Positions 8,158 to 17,543 are shown, counted from the first letter of the stretch. The stretch: 64,000 nucleotides of DNA from an uncultured Hungatella sp. (GCA_910579515.1 CAJTUV010000012.1:25781-89780); one strand, 5' to 3'. A program made the numbers and translations. Notes: generated by a model from the letters alone, not told the origin.

Positions 8158-9159
8158 CTATTCTTCCAGTCTTAATTTTAAATCATCTGTTAATCGTTCA
8201 CTCTGAAAATTTTCTAATACATCTCTAAGATTAAGCGTAGTATTCTCTGAAAAGACAAATGTATCACTTATGTCTAATTTTTCCAAGACAACAATTCTAT
8301 CTTTTGAAAAAACCGTGGGACTCTCTTTTGTTCGAAACCTTGTCTTTTCTTTCACAATCTCCTGATGCACTTTTTCTATAAATTTATTTTGTTTTTCCGC
8401 CTGCTCCAATGTTTTCTTTTGTGTTTCCTCAAAAGATTGTCCATCTCTTTTATAAACATTAAAATACCCTGTCACATCATTACAGATTACATAGATACCT
8501 AAATTATATTCTGATTTCTTTAAAATATTACTTACTTTAGAAATTGTTGTGTATACATGAGATTTCTCTAATGTTGTTACAAAAGCATTGACAATTCTAT
8601 TAGCAGAACTATTATATTTCCGACAGATAAATTCAAAAAAATCAGAAGCAATATAATCATAACTGGGAGCACAATCAAATACCACCGTATCATATTTTCC
8701 TGAATCCAGAATCTGCTCCATCAGTTTCTTAGTTCTTCCTTTAAAGCGATTGACATTGCGGCTTTCCAGAATTTCCTTATCTTTTACTCCATAAAAGGTT
8801 TTTGCATCATCAGAATCATTCAAAAGATATGCATCAATCACAACAGAAGCCTGAGCATATACAGGAAAACTATTACAAAAATCTATGTAGCAAAAATCTT
8901 CTCCACTTTCACCCTTCCTCTCTCGATCATTATAAAATTTTACAAAGTCTCTTTCCTCTTCCCCATAGATCAATCTGCTAACGCCTGTCCCTTGTAGATC
9001 TAAATCTACATAGGCAAATCTTTTTCTGTCCTCAGTTTTAATACCTTTCGCTTCTAATGCTGAGTTATAACTCAATGCTCTATTATATAAAACTGCTAAA
9101 GAAAAGGTTGTCTTCCCTGAACCTCCTTTTACTGAATTCACACAAAATATTTCCATCAT
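8158..9159 (-). CDS. ParA/MinD-type (SIMIBI) ATPase (about 333 aa)
   Basis: A deviant Walker A motif, VKGGSGKTTF, sits at the extreme N-terminus; a Walker A-prime-like YVDLDLQGTG follows, and the Walker B-like segment is TVVFDCAPSYD. These define ParA-family dimerising ATPases, which switch on ATP binding and often work on DNA or membranes. The start at ATG 9159 forms an ATGA overlap with the stop of the preceding 1063-aa gene, indicating translational coupling. There is no ParB-like partner and no plasmid replication gene nearby, so a partition role is unlikely. The middle of the protein (about residues 70-150) contains a large insertion relative to short ParA proteins. Confidence 0.85.
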   Translation of the reverse strand: MMEIFCVNSVKGGSGKTTFSLAVLYNRALSYNSALEAKGIKTEDRKRFAYVDLDLQGTGVSRLIYGEEERDFVKFYNDRERKGESGEDFCYIDFCNSFPVYAQASVVIDAYLLNDSDDAKTFYGVKDKEILESRNVNRFKGRTKKLMEQILDSGKYDTVVFDCAPSYDYIASDFFEFICRKYNSSANRIVNAFVTTLEKSHVYTTISKVSNILKKSEYNLGIYVICNDVTGYFNVYKRDGQSFEETQKKTLEQAEKQNKFIEKVHQEIVKEKTRFRTKESPTVFSKDRIVVLEKLDISDTFVFSENTTLNLRDVLENFQSERLTDDLKLRLEE

Positions 9160-12100
9160 TCTCCCCACTTTCTCTTCGCGTATTCTCTTATATTCTCTAC
9201 AACAATCGATATGTTCTGCGCCTTATCAAATCTCTCCAAGGAATCTGCCATAAAAATACAGTCGTCTTTCTCTATACACTCATTACTTCTCTTCATAAAT
9301 CTGTTTATTTCTTCTACCATGTTATAATTGATTTTTTCTTTATCACAAATATCTAATAACCGTAAAATGTTGTTGTTCAGAACTCTTCTTTTCAAACTTC
9401 CCAAAAAAGTTTTCTTTGGTTGCGTTATGTCTTTGATTCGTGAATTATAACATATATTAATTGTATCCGCTTTCTTCAGACTATACACAAACATTAGCTC
9501 TTCCAAAGACCCTGATTCATTCCACAGAATTTGATATAAATTCTCTCCTATCATTTTATTAAGCCAGAAATCACTTTTTATAATATCTATAAAATATTGT
9601 TGTATTACCTGCTGTATCTGCTCGATTATCTCTTCATTACTATTATCAAATTTAGAGGAAACAGCCTGGATTGTAATCTTTTCCGGAAATTCTTCATAAT
9701 AAATTCTCAGTATAAGCTCTAGCATCTGATCATCCAATATTTCCGCAGATGAAAAAGCACTTAAGATATCGGACAGCTTTACTTCAATATAGCCATTTCC
9801 TTTTTGTTCTTTTATATTGTTTGTTCTTTTATAGTTCGTCCCCCATTCTATAATTTTCAGTGTCTTATTTCCGTTTTTTCCTTCTTTGATAGACTTCAGA
9901 TATTGATCATTATCCAGCTTTGTATCAATTCTTTCATCACTGGAAACAAAAATTACAGCTTTATCATCCTCCTTCTGGCTTCTTAAAGCCTCAAAAATAT
10001 CCATAATCAGCCTTGTATTTAAGGAATATCTGTCCCATCTTCCTGGCATTAGCTCTGTCTCCTGTCTGGAATTTTGGAAACAATTAATAATATCTGGAAT
10101 CACGGTCATTGAAAACTTGTTTTTCTCCCTGGGAATCCCCAAAAATTTCTTTTCCTGTTCCCAGGTCTGATATTGTATTCGATTTCTGATATTGTTAATT
10201 TTCTCTGTAACATACCTTGGCTCATAGTACATAAAGCTGGAATCTAAAAGAAAGACCATATCATTTCTGTAAATATAATCTTGCAGTCTGATTTCTAAAT
10301 AAGCCTCACCACTTAAATTTTCTATCTTGATTTCAATTCCTCTGTCTTCCCCTTGACGGATATCCAGAATCTCTTCCAACATTGTCTTCACGCTGCCAGA
10401 GGTTTTTGTGACAATCTCTATAAGGATTCTCTCTAACTTTTGTTTTTTTAAGAAGTTACCTAACCTTTTAATGTAAAGCCTGGCAGACTCCAGATAAATG
10501 TCTCCGATCAAACAGATCCTGATATCATTTTTATATAAATTGTTTACCCTGAACTCCTCAATATATTTTAAGGTCTGCAAAAGATTAATCGTCTCAAGAC
10601 TGGCAATAGACATCATATCTTTATATCTTAAATAATAGGGAAAACGCATCTTCTTATTGTCTCTCACATACATATACTTCTTATTGTCATGCCACATCAC
10701 ATCATTAGGAATTACTCGGTTCAATTCCTCCAGAAATCTCAGCTGATAACTATAAACTGCTTTCTTTCCATTATTGGAATACTGAAAAAAAGCCTTATTT
10801 CTGTTATTAATCTGCCACAGATAAAAAAACAATAGTGGGTTATAACAGGGAACGTAAAGGGTTTCATTTTCAACTGCTATATCGATATTGATAATTTTCT
10901 CCAAAAGTCCACTGCCTGCTACAGATCGTTTCATCTGCATGCTCATCATCATAATATACCTGGCAAGCTCATAAAAAGCAGCACAAACTTTATCAGTCTC
11001 ATTCACATAGGTCTGTATGCATTTTGGGGTTCTCTGTGTATGTTTTAACTTAATCCAGGCCTGACGCACCACCCTGATTCTTTTCTTTATATCCTCTCTG
11101 TTTTCGAATGGGATATTTAAGTCGTCGCACATATCCTCAAGACCCGTAAAATATTGTTCATACAACCTTCTTTTGGCATTTGCATTATCTTCTTCTGTCT
11201 TCTCTTTTCGTTTCCAGCAAAATTTTTTCTCCACCTCTTGCTTCTTTTTTTCTATTATATCAAGATTATATTGAATTTGATATTCCTGCTTGGTTCCCTC
11301 CACCACTGGAATCGTGAAAGAACCTTCTCCCTGCTCCTCATCTTCATTTACCTCCTGTCTTTCCAGGAGTTCTTCATCGATTTTTCCATCTAACTCACAA
11401 AGATACCTGAGAGCAATCATATATTTATCAATATACTCCAGCTCTTCTTCCTGGTCTAGTTCTGTTTTTGGCGGTACTTTCTCCGTTTTTTTCTTCTTTC
11501 CAACCAGCGGCTCCACATATTCATAATATATTCTTTCATAAGCATCGCCATAGACCTGATTACAAATCATATCTGTTAAAATCTTTTTTGCATACTTTTT
11601 TTGGGCAAACCCCTTTGTCACCAGCCTTTGATTAGAATCTTTGCTTAAAAAAGTTTCCTCCAACATAGAAATCTGTTTGATAGATGAAATTCTCTTATGA
11701 ATGTTTGTTGGTTTAGAAGCCAAATAAATCCTGTTAATTTTTCCCCTGGACAAAAACTCTGTTGAGGCAGAGGACCACATAGAAAATACATACAGGTTGC
11801 AGTTTGCCGACCAAGCCAATTTTCCTTCTTTTAGTTCCTTTGCCTTTGTTTTATAAAATAACTCCACTTTTTCCAGATAACTCAGTAGTTCTGGCACACT
11901 CGGAGATACATATGATATTAGCCCCTCAAGAAAATCTATAAATTTATAGTATTTTGTATCTTCTTTTATAAGATAATCCTGATTGTCAATCAGAGTACTT
12001 ATCACTTCTCGATCTACAAACACACGGATTTCCCTCTCACATACGTCTTTAAGAGAATCAATGTCCTTTATGGATCGGTTAGTAAAGATAATGCATTGCT

Positions 12101-12347
12101 TTATCTCTGTATGATTTCTCAGACGGACAATGTCAAAGATCCCATCCGTCTCCTCTCCTTGCTTTAATGCCTTGATATAAACCTTTCCCTGTATCCCTTC
12201 TCTTTCCTTTATGTATTCAAGAAATCTCTCGTCACATCCAATTACTGTCTCAAAAAAATACTCGCTGCCTTTCTCGCTGCATATTTTGGAAATCAGGGTC
12301 TTGAACAAGATTTCCAGCACCTGCCTGCTTTGACTCAATTCCACCAT
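9156..12347 (-). CDS. Large protein of unknown family (1063 aa), core of the putative island system
   Basis: I do not recognise this protein. It is charged and mixed alpha/beta, with a lysine/glutamate-rich segment around residues 370-420 that may form a coiled coil. An alpha/beta segment near residues 600-720 has strands such as IRICLIGDIYL and NDMVFLLDSSF, and another strand-like segment, DDKAVIFVSSDERI, follows. No Walker A, HD, helicase or membrane signature is visible. It overlaps the upstream 517-aa gene by 13 bases and the downstream ParA gene by four, so the products are probably made in stoichiometric amounts and may form one complex. The start at 12347 has a GAGGGAGG site very close to it, and GTG three bases further in is an alternative. 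Confidence 0.7.
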   Translation of the reverse strand: MVELSQSRQVLEILFKTLISKICSEKGSEYFFETVIGCDERFLEYIKEREGIQGKVYIKALKQGEETDGIFDIVRLRNHTEIKQCIIFTNRSIKDIDSLKDVCEREIRVFVDREVISTLIDNQDYLIKEDTKYYKFIDFLEGLISYVSPSVPELLSYLEKVELFYKTKAKELKEGKLAWSANCNLYVFSMWSSASTEFLSRGKINRIYLASKPTNIHKRISSIKQISMLEETFLSKDSNQRLVTKGFAQKKYAKKILTDMICNQVYGDAYERIYYEYVEPLVGKKKKTEKVPPKTELDQEEELEYIDKYMIALRYLCELDGKIDEELLERQEVNEDEEQGEGSFTIPVVEGTKQEYQIQYNLDIIEKKKQEVEKKFCWKRKEKTEEDNANAKRRLYEQYFTGLEDMCDDLNIPFENREDIKKRIRVVRQAWIKLKHTQRTPKCIQTYVNETDKVCAAFYELARYIMMMSMQMKRSVAGSGLLEKIINIDIAVENETLYVPCYNPLLFFYLWQINNRNKAFFQYSNNGKKAVYSYQLRFLEELNRVIPNDVMWHDNKKYMYVRDNKKMRFPYYLRYKDMMSIASLETINLLQTLKYIEEFRVNNLYKNDIRICLIGDIYLESARLYIKRLGNFLKKQKLERILIEIVTKTSGSVKTMLEEILDIRQGEDRGIEIKIENLSGEAYLEIRLQDYIYRNDMVFLLDSSFMYYEPRYVTEKINNIRNRIQYQTWEQEKKFLGIPREKNKFSMTVIPDIINCFQNSRQETELMPGRWDRYSLNTRLIMDIFEALRSQKEDDKAVIFVSSDERIDTKLDNDQYLKSIKEGKNGNKTLKIIEWGTNYKRTNNIKEQKGNGYIEVKLSDILSAFSSAEILDDQMLELILRIYYEEFPEKITIQAVSSKFDNSNEEIIEQIQQVIQQYFIDIIKSDFWLNKMIGENLYQILWNESGSLEELMFVYSLKKADTINICYNSRIKDITQPKKTFLGSLKRRVLNNNILRLLDICDKEKINYNMVEEINRFMKRSNECIEKDDCIFMADSLERFDKAQNISIVVENIREYAKRKWGE

Positions 12348-13888
12348 CCTCCCTCTTCTGTATCAAACGTAATGATATAACTGTTATCTGACAGTTTTAC
12401 AATACAATTAATTTCCCGCAGAGTTTCTATGAAAGCTCTTTGATTGTCTTCAAACTCATTTTGTGAGGGCTGTTCGATTGCATTCTTCTTCAAATAATTT
12501 TCCAGTTTAAAAGAATACCTTAAGTAAATAGAGTACTTTTCCTCCAACCATTGATACAGCATCCCCAACGTGCCGCAGCCATCCTCCTGTTCACCCAAAA
12601 ACAGATGTACCATTAGCTCTGTAAACTGAGGCGACATGACATAATATTTCTGCCGCACGCTTCCTACAGGATATGCAAAATAGCATTCCTTTCCCTGACT
12701 TGAAAAAACAGAAGCTACTTTTCTCACGGATGATGCTCTCTTTTTACTAATCTCCATACAGGCATGAGCGATTTCCTGGTTATTGGTAAAAGTATCCTTT
12801 CCATCTTCGCCAATATAATTATAAAGCATGTTTTCTACAGTTTCTGCTGCACTTTTATCTGCATTAGTGGAAGGATTCTTTCTTATCTGAAAAACGGCTA
12901 CTCTCACATCCAGCCATATATCATCTCTTCCTCTCTTAAGTATTATATGGCTGTTTGTGGAAGGGTCTTTCTCCTTCTGCCTTAGTATCAGCTGTTTGTC
13001 CTCTTGATTAATATTATTGATAATTTCATAATAATAATTCTCACTTACTTTATAAATCTGTTCTCTTATGCTTGCAAAATTACCAAATGCAGCTGAATGT
13101 ATTATCCCTTCTGGAGGCATATTGACAGATCCTTTGGCTAAAATAAAATTTTCATTATTTTCGAAACTTCTGCTTATCATATATCTGACTACATAAAAGT
13201 TTAACAAAATATTCAGCTCATTGATTCTCTTATATATGTTCTCTTTTTTTAAATAAGTACTTTGCAAAATATTTCTTAAATCTTTTCTCAGCTCTAATGA
13301 CAATTTCTCTGGTTTCCAGCGTATCTCTACACTCTTCTCTATATCTATTTCTTCTTTTTTTGTGTCGGTCCCGTCTTCATTGAATAAGCTAATGAGAATA
13401 TCCAAAAGCTCCTCATATCCCCCTTTCCTAGCCTCTGGACTGTACAAAAATTCATAAAGCAGCTCCTGTATCTCTTTGAATATTTCCACTTGTTCCTTTT
13501 CATCACATTCAGAATAAAGTAATGTGTTTAGTACATTGCGCAAATTATTTGTCACCCGTCTGTCATAAAACAACATCCCCTCCGTGAGTGGAAGCAGATA
13601 CTCACGGCTGTTTTTTCCATCAACCGGACTATATGTCGCATAATTGTGAATCCATTCATAGACAGATTGAAATAGTTCTTCTTTAACCTCTTTCTGCTCT
13701 TCTTTGCAGATTATCATAGTAAAAATTTTTTCTCTGATATCCTTCCATTGAAAATTACTTATACTTTTTCTTTGCACATCTATACCAAAATAAAAGGACA
13801 AAAAATCAATCAACACCTGAATTCCTGGATTGACAGGTTTGTTAATCCCTATATACTGCGCATATGGCAATATCCTTTCTTCCATCAT
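12335..13888 (-). CDS. Protein of unknown family (517 aa), coupled to the DptF-like ATPase
   Basis: No family is recognised. The protein is soluble and largely helical, with strand-rich segments near residues 290-340 (HIILKRGRDDIWLDVRVAVF) and 395-430. There is no nucleotide-binding loop. The ATG overlaps the stop codon of the preceding ATPase as TAATG, and the 3-prime end overlaps the 1063-aa gene by 13 bases. By position and size it could be the counterpart of DptG, the partner of DptF in phosphorothioation-dependent restriction, but I see no direct sequence evidence for that. It carries two adjacent ATG codons, and either may be used. Confidence 0.7.
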   Translation of the reverse strand: MMEERILPYAQYIGINKPVNPGIQVLIDFLSFYFGIDVQRKSISNFQWKDIREKIFTMIICKEEQKEVKEELFQSVYEWIHNYATYSPVDGKNSREYLLPLTEGMLFYDRRVTNNLRNVLNTLLYSECDEKEQVEIFKEIQELLYEFLYSPEARKGGYEELLDILISLFNEDGTDTKKEEIDIEKSVEIRWKPEKLSLELRKDLRNILQSTYLKKENIYKRINELNILLNFYVVRYMISRSFENNENFILAKGSVNMPPEGIIHSAAFGNFASIREQIYKVSENYYYEIINNINQEDKQLILRQKEKDPSTNSHIILKRGRDDIWLDVRVAVFQIRKNPSTNADKSAAETVENMLYNYIGEDGKDTFTNNQEIAHACMEISKKRASSVRKVASVFSSQGKECYFAYPVGSVRQKYYVMSPQFTELMVHLFLGEQEDGCGTLGMLYQWLEEKYSIYLRYSFKLENYLKKNAIEQPSQNEFEDNQRAFIETLREINCIVKLSDNSYIITFDTEEGGWWN

Positions 13889-15540
13889 TAACCCCTTCCC
13901 ACTCGATAAGTTTTATTACCAGCTCTTTTATTATTCCGGTCCTTTATTCCAATTTGGTGGAACGGATATAATTCAAAGGGCATATATTGCGACTGCGCAG
14001 CTCCAAGCCATTTTACCTTAATTCTTTTCCCTGATGAAAGATGCTGAAAAGTCCTGCTTATAAACTGCTTGAGTCTCATATCATCAATCTTATTCAAAAT
14101 GCTACTGTCATAACGCCCTTCTGAAGCCATCATAATTTGACGGAATAGTTCATAGTCAACCGCCATTTTCTCCTGGCTGAAGTCCTCACTCCCAACTCTT
14201 TCTACTACAGAAACGCACAAAAAGGAATTCACATCACTGACTGAGACTTTTTCCCTATTATGGTCATTAAAAAATTCTCTTGTGCAAAAATAGATTTGTA
14301 GTTCGTCCCCTGCCTCATGCTCAATCCTCACTCGAGGTGATATGATAAGCGGCGAATCAAATAACACCAGCTGGGCATCGCTTCGTTCTGGATTAAAGAC
14401 TCTGTTGATTCCAAGTTCAAATTTCCAGAGTATATTGTGATATTCATCTACAGCATCTAAGACCCCTTCCTGTTTCAGCCTTCTTATGACTGTGTGATAA
14501 TCTTCAATATATTCCATATTCAACAGCGCATAATCTGTCTGAGCTCCTTCACTCTGCAAAATTTCTGGATTATTGAAGTACATATTCCTGATCAGACTTT
14601 TAAAATTCCCTCTTTGAAGTTCTTCTTCCAATTTATTTCCTATTTCTTCATAGAAAATCTTTCTATCCGACTTGTGATCTCTTTTCCCAGGATCCAAAGA
14701 TTGAATTTCCATAAGCAGCCTACTATTATTCTTATCATAAGTAAACAGATTGTTATAATATGAAGCCTGCTCCTGATTTTCCTCAGATATGCGTTTGGTA
14801 ATCTGTTCACAGGTTATTCCTCTTGTAATCATATAAGATAACGTAGAAAGCAAATCTCTAAAGGTAACATGAACTCCTTTCAGAAACAGGGCATGATATA
14901 CTTTTCTCAACTGTTCTCTTCTTTTATCTCCATCTTCACTCTCTTCCGTCATTTTTTTTAAATTATGAATAAATGGACATTTTTCTGCCATAGCACATTG
15001 ACTGCATTCATTATACTCGCTAATATCAAAGAAACTATTGACAATACGGAAAAAATCTCCCTGCTCGGATGCTAAATTGCGTTTGCTGAAATCAATAATT
15101 ACAGCTTCTTCGGCACTTTCCAGCTTTTTAAACAGTCCTCTCTTAAAATTCATAATCTCGCTCATAAAGATTCCACTGTTGGCAGCAATCAAAATATGTT
15201 CGGAAGCTCCTTGTTCCAGGATAACCTCTATTTTTTTCAAGACTCTGATTTTCCCATCCCTGCTTAATGCCGAAAAGTCATTGGTACAATCCCACTTTGT
15301 TTCTATTCCTTTTAACTCTGTCTGAAGCCTGTTAAGAACTCTGCTTTTTCCATCGCCTGCATCACCTGTCAGCACTACAATCTTGGCTGTTTTCATACAC
15401 TCTAAAATGTCTTCTTCTATATGAAGCCTGACATCAAACCTGTCCTTTTTGACATGTTCGTCATACATATATTCATGCCCATCATATTCTGAGCAGTATT
15501 TTAATAACCATTGAACTTTTTCCTTATACGTATTCTGCAT
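13888..15540 (-). CDS. DptF-like P-loop ATPase (550 aa)
   Basis: A Walker A motif GDAGDGKS lies at residues 59-66 after a hydrophobic strand (KIVVLT). It is followed by a WDCTNDFSA segment and an ILIAANSGIF strand, an order that resembles DptF of the DNA phosphorothioation-dependent restriction module as I remember it. A cysteine cluster near residues 175-190 (ECSQCAMAEKCPF) could bind zinc. No dnd or ssp modification genes are present. A strong AGGAGG site overlaps the end of the upstream AAA gene, only two bases away, and the stop codon overlaps the start of the 517-aa gene. The P-loop is certain; the DptF relationship is a judgement from memory. Confidence 0.7.
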   Translation of the reverse strand: MQNTYKEKVQWLLKYCSEYDGHEYMYDEHVKKDRFDVRLHIEEDILECMKTAKIVVLTGDAGDGKSRVLNRLQTELKGIETKWDCTNDFSALSRDGKIRVLKKIEVILEQGASEHILIAANSGIFMSEIMNFKRGLFKKLESAEEAVIIDFSKRNLASEQGDFFRIVNSFFDISEYNECSQCAMAEKCPFIHNLKKMTEESEDGDKRREQLRKVYHALFLKGVHVTFRDLLSTLSYMITRGITCEQITKRISEENQEQASYYNNLFTYDKNNSRLLMEIQSLDPGKRDHKSDRKIFYEEIGNKLEEELQRGNFKSLIRNMYFNNPEILQSEGAQTDYALLNMEYIEDYHTVIRRLKQEGVLDAVDEYHNILWKFELGINRVFNPERSDAQLVLFDSPLIISPRVRIEHEAGDELQIYFCTREFFNDHNREKVSVSDVNSFLCVSVVERVGSEDFSQEKMAVDYELFRQIMMASEGRYDSSILNKIDDMRLKQFISRTFQHLSSGKRIKVKWLGAAQSQYMPFELYPFHQIGIKDRNNKRAGNKTYRVGRG

Positions 15541-15542
15541 TT

Positions 15543-17132
15543 CTATTTTACCTCCTGTACAGACTTCTCTTTGTCCCGATATGCCACAATCACCTCATAG
15601 ATCCTATGTCCCCTGCATAAAATCATTTGTCCCTTACGAGGAGCTGTCCGATTGTGACAAAAACTCAGCAGATAACCAGTCTCTATTTCTCTGGCTTCCA
15701 GATAGTCTGCCAACTGTTCATAGGCCTCCTTCTCATACTTTTCTCCATGCCAGATTTTTAATTCAACAATAAACTCCTCATCACCATAAAATACCTGAAT
15801 ATCCATACGAGTATTCTGGCGAGTCTGTGGTTCCACAGCATAATGGCCATTTCCATTAATAATGGGGCGAAGAAAGCTTAAAAACAGCAAACGTCCCTGT
15901 CTCTCTATAAACGAACTGTCTTCATCCCGATACTCTGTTTTCAGAAATGCCGCAAATCGTTCTAACACTTTTTCCATGTCAAGGCGGCCTTCATGAATAT
16001 AGGAAGTTTTATCTATATATTTACTTGAAGACAGAATATAGGTACTGCGGACCGAAGTAAAGTAATTAAAGATGACTGTTTCGAAAATGCGATTCGCCAC
16101 AGCCACTCTCCCCTCGTTCTCACAAAAAATACCGTACATGACTCCCATATCAATCAACGGATTCCGAATCTCAAAGGCGACCTGTGCTCCACATACAAGA
16201 ATCTGCTCGATCAGATTTGCAAACTCCTGATGGTTCTTAATATTTTTTATGATATCATCAAATAGAGTATTTTGTTCCTTTAAGAAATCCCGAACCTCTT
16301 TTCTGAGATTTCTTACAGTCCACGCTCCATCCGCCTTCGCAAGTTTTTTACAAAGACTGCTGACTAAAAAAGGGTATCCTCCTGTATAGTCATAGATTGC
16401 AGCAGCCATTTCTCCTATGTCCATTCCCGTACAATAGTCTCTCTCATAATCCTCTAGCATAGTGCTGATTTCCTCTGGCGAAAAATTCATATCTACCTCA
16501 AATGCCGTAGAAATATTCCATGGACTATTATAAGAGTGTTCTTCTTCATGACGAAGTTTCAGCTTAAGATTCTTTATATCATGTACTCCAGCCAGAATTA
16601 CACTATGAAAAGCTGGTGCCTGACAATCCATACGAGCCAGGTACATCTCTCTGAGCATTCCTAAAAAGCTCAAAAATGTTTTATTATCCGCCGCCTTGTC
16701 TACTTCATCCACCATAAGAATTACTGGAAAATTCGATTGACTGCACAGCTTTGTTATACGCTCACCCAAATCCTGGAGGGGATACTGCTGGTTAACTTTC
16801 TGTTCAAAAATCTCTGCAAGTGTAGGATCTTTAGACAGTAATACCTTTCTAAGACTATAACACAGTCCGCCGGCTAAAGCCTGAAGAGATGCAAAATATT
16901 CTTCCTTCCCTTCAAAGCTAAGACGGATTACAATATATTGAGAGCTTAATTTATGCTCTAGCAGACGCAATGTTGTGGTTTTTCCGTACTGACGTGCTCT
17001 GTTCATGGTAAAATATGCGCCTGGTTCTATATATTCATGTAAAATCCGTTCCAGCTTTCTGTCTATTTTTACCATATAGTGTAGTTCTGGAACACAAAGA
17101 CCTGTAACATTAAAATGTTTTTTCTTTCCCAT
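15543..17132 (-). CDS. AAA-type ATPase with C-terminal PD-(D/E)XK-like nuclease domain (529 aa)
   Basis: The N-terminal half holds a variant P-loop RARQYGKTT at residues 45-53, a Walker B strand VILMVDEVDKA around 136-146, and the helical lid expected of STAND/AAA proteins (GGYPFLVSSLCKKL). The C-terminal part contains MDIQVFYGDEEFIVELKIW, the D-(x)n-E-x-K pattern of the PD-(D/E)XK fold, followed by QLADYLEAREIETGYLLSF, common in the DUF1703-like nuclease family. Genes of this type are frequent in Lachnospiraceae and often stand alone, so its membership in the system rests on the two-base gap to the next gene. The AGGAAGG ribosome site supports the ATG at 17132. Confidence 0.8.
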   Translation of the reverse strand: MGKKKHFNVTGLCVPELHYMVKIDRKLERILHEYIEPGAYFTMNRARQYGKTTTLRLLEHKLSSQYIVIRLSFEGKEEYFASLQALAGGLCYSLRKVLLSKDPTLAEIFEQKVNQQYPLQDLGERITKLCSQSNFPVILMVDEVDKAADNKTFLSFLGMLREMYLARMDCQAPAFHSVILAGVHDIKNLKLKLRHEEEHSYNSPWNISTAFEVDMNFSPEEISTMLEDYERDYCTGMDIGEMAAAIYDYTGGYPFLVSSLCKKLAKADGAWTVRNLRKEVRDFLKEQNTLFDDIIKNIKNHQEFANLIEQILVCGAQVAFEIRNPLIDMGVMYGIFCENEGRVAVANRIFETVIFNYFTSVRSTYILSSSKYIDKTSYIHEGRLDMEKVLERFAAFLKTEYRDEDSSFIERQGRLLFLSFLRPIINGNGHYAVEPQTRQNTRMDIQVFYGDEEFIVELKIWHGEKYEKEAYEQLADYLEAREIETGYLLSFCHNRTAPRKGQMILCRGHRIYEVIVAYRDKEKSVQEVK

Positions 17133-17225
17133 AATTCATCCTTCCTCAATCCCGCTCCCATCATTTCTTTTATCCACAAATTTATTTGTTTGTAATAACT
17201 GTGTATTTGGATATTATGTATTCTA

Positions 17226-17459
17226 TCACGCTTTTGGGTGTGCATTACTGCCAAATCCAATAATAAGCCATAGTAAAAAGGCAAAATATAATAAACAAAT
17301 TAACGCACAGATGATGAGCAGCATTTTCTGGTTACCAGAAATTCTTTTTCTTTTTCTGAAAAATATAAAACATATAAACAGAAAAATTAAGCAGCTAACA
17401 AAAAAAGAAAAAGGAGTTAACAACAACTTGATTATTAATTGGGATATACCAAATGACAT
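17226..17459 (-). CDS. Small two-span membrane protein (77 aa)
   Basis: Two clear hydrophobic spans (about residues 8-34 and 46-70) flank a basic loop RKRKRISGNQK, so both ends probably face outward. A GGAGGTG ribosome site is correctly placed before the ATG at 17459, and a good promoter lies upstream on the same strand (17515-17543), which argues that the gene is real. No family is recognised. It is the first gene reading toward the putative island operon, with a 93-base gap before the AAA-nuclease gene. It may be a membrane anchor or pore of that system, or an unrelated neighbour. Confidence 0.6.
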   Translation of the reverse strand: MSFGISQLIIKLLLTPFSFFVSCLIFLFICFIFFRKRKRISGNQKMLLIICALICLLYFAFLLWLIIGFGSNAHPKA

Positions 17460-17506
17460 CCATCACACCTCCATAAGAAACTTGCCGCCATAGAAATGAA
17501 CTGTTA

Positions 17507-17535
17507 TTGCGAATAGTTTAAATCCAGGCTATAAT
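17507..17535 (+). promoter_or_regulatory. Sigma-A-type promoter of the MBL-fold gene
   Basis: TTGCGA at 17507-17512 and a perfect TATAAT at 17530-17535 are separated by 17 bases. The start codon of the MBL gene lies 47 bases downstream. It overlaps the oppositely directed promoter at 17515-17543. Confidence 0.7.
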
Positions 17536-17543
17536 AAAGTCAA
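17515..17543 (-). promoter_or_regulatory. Sigma-A-type promoter reading toward the small membrane protein and island operon
   Basis: In minus-strand order, TTGACT (complement of 17538-17543) and TAAACT (complement of 17515-17520) are 17 bases apart. The predicted start point is about 50 bases before the ATG of the 77-aa gene. No better promoter was seen in the 93 bases before the AAA gene, so this may drive the whole operon. Confidence 0.6.

Noticed and set aside
8158..9159. Plasmid or chromosome partition locus
   Set aside because: There is no ParB, no parS-like repeats and no replication gene near the ParA-type gene.
13888..15540. Complete DptFGH restriction module
   Set aside because: Only the ATPase resembles DptF; no HerA-type DptH helicase and no dnd genes are present, and ParA and HD genes are extra.
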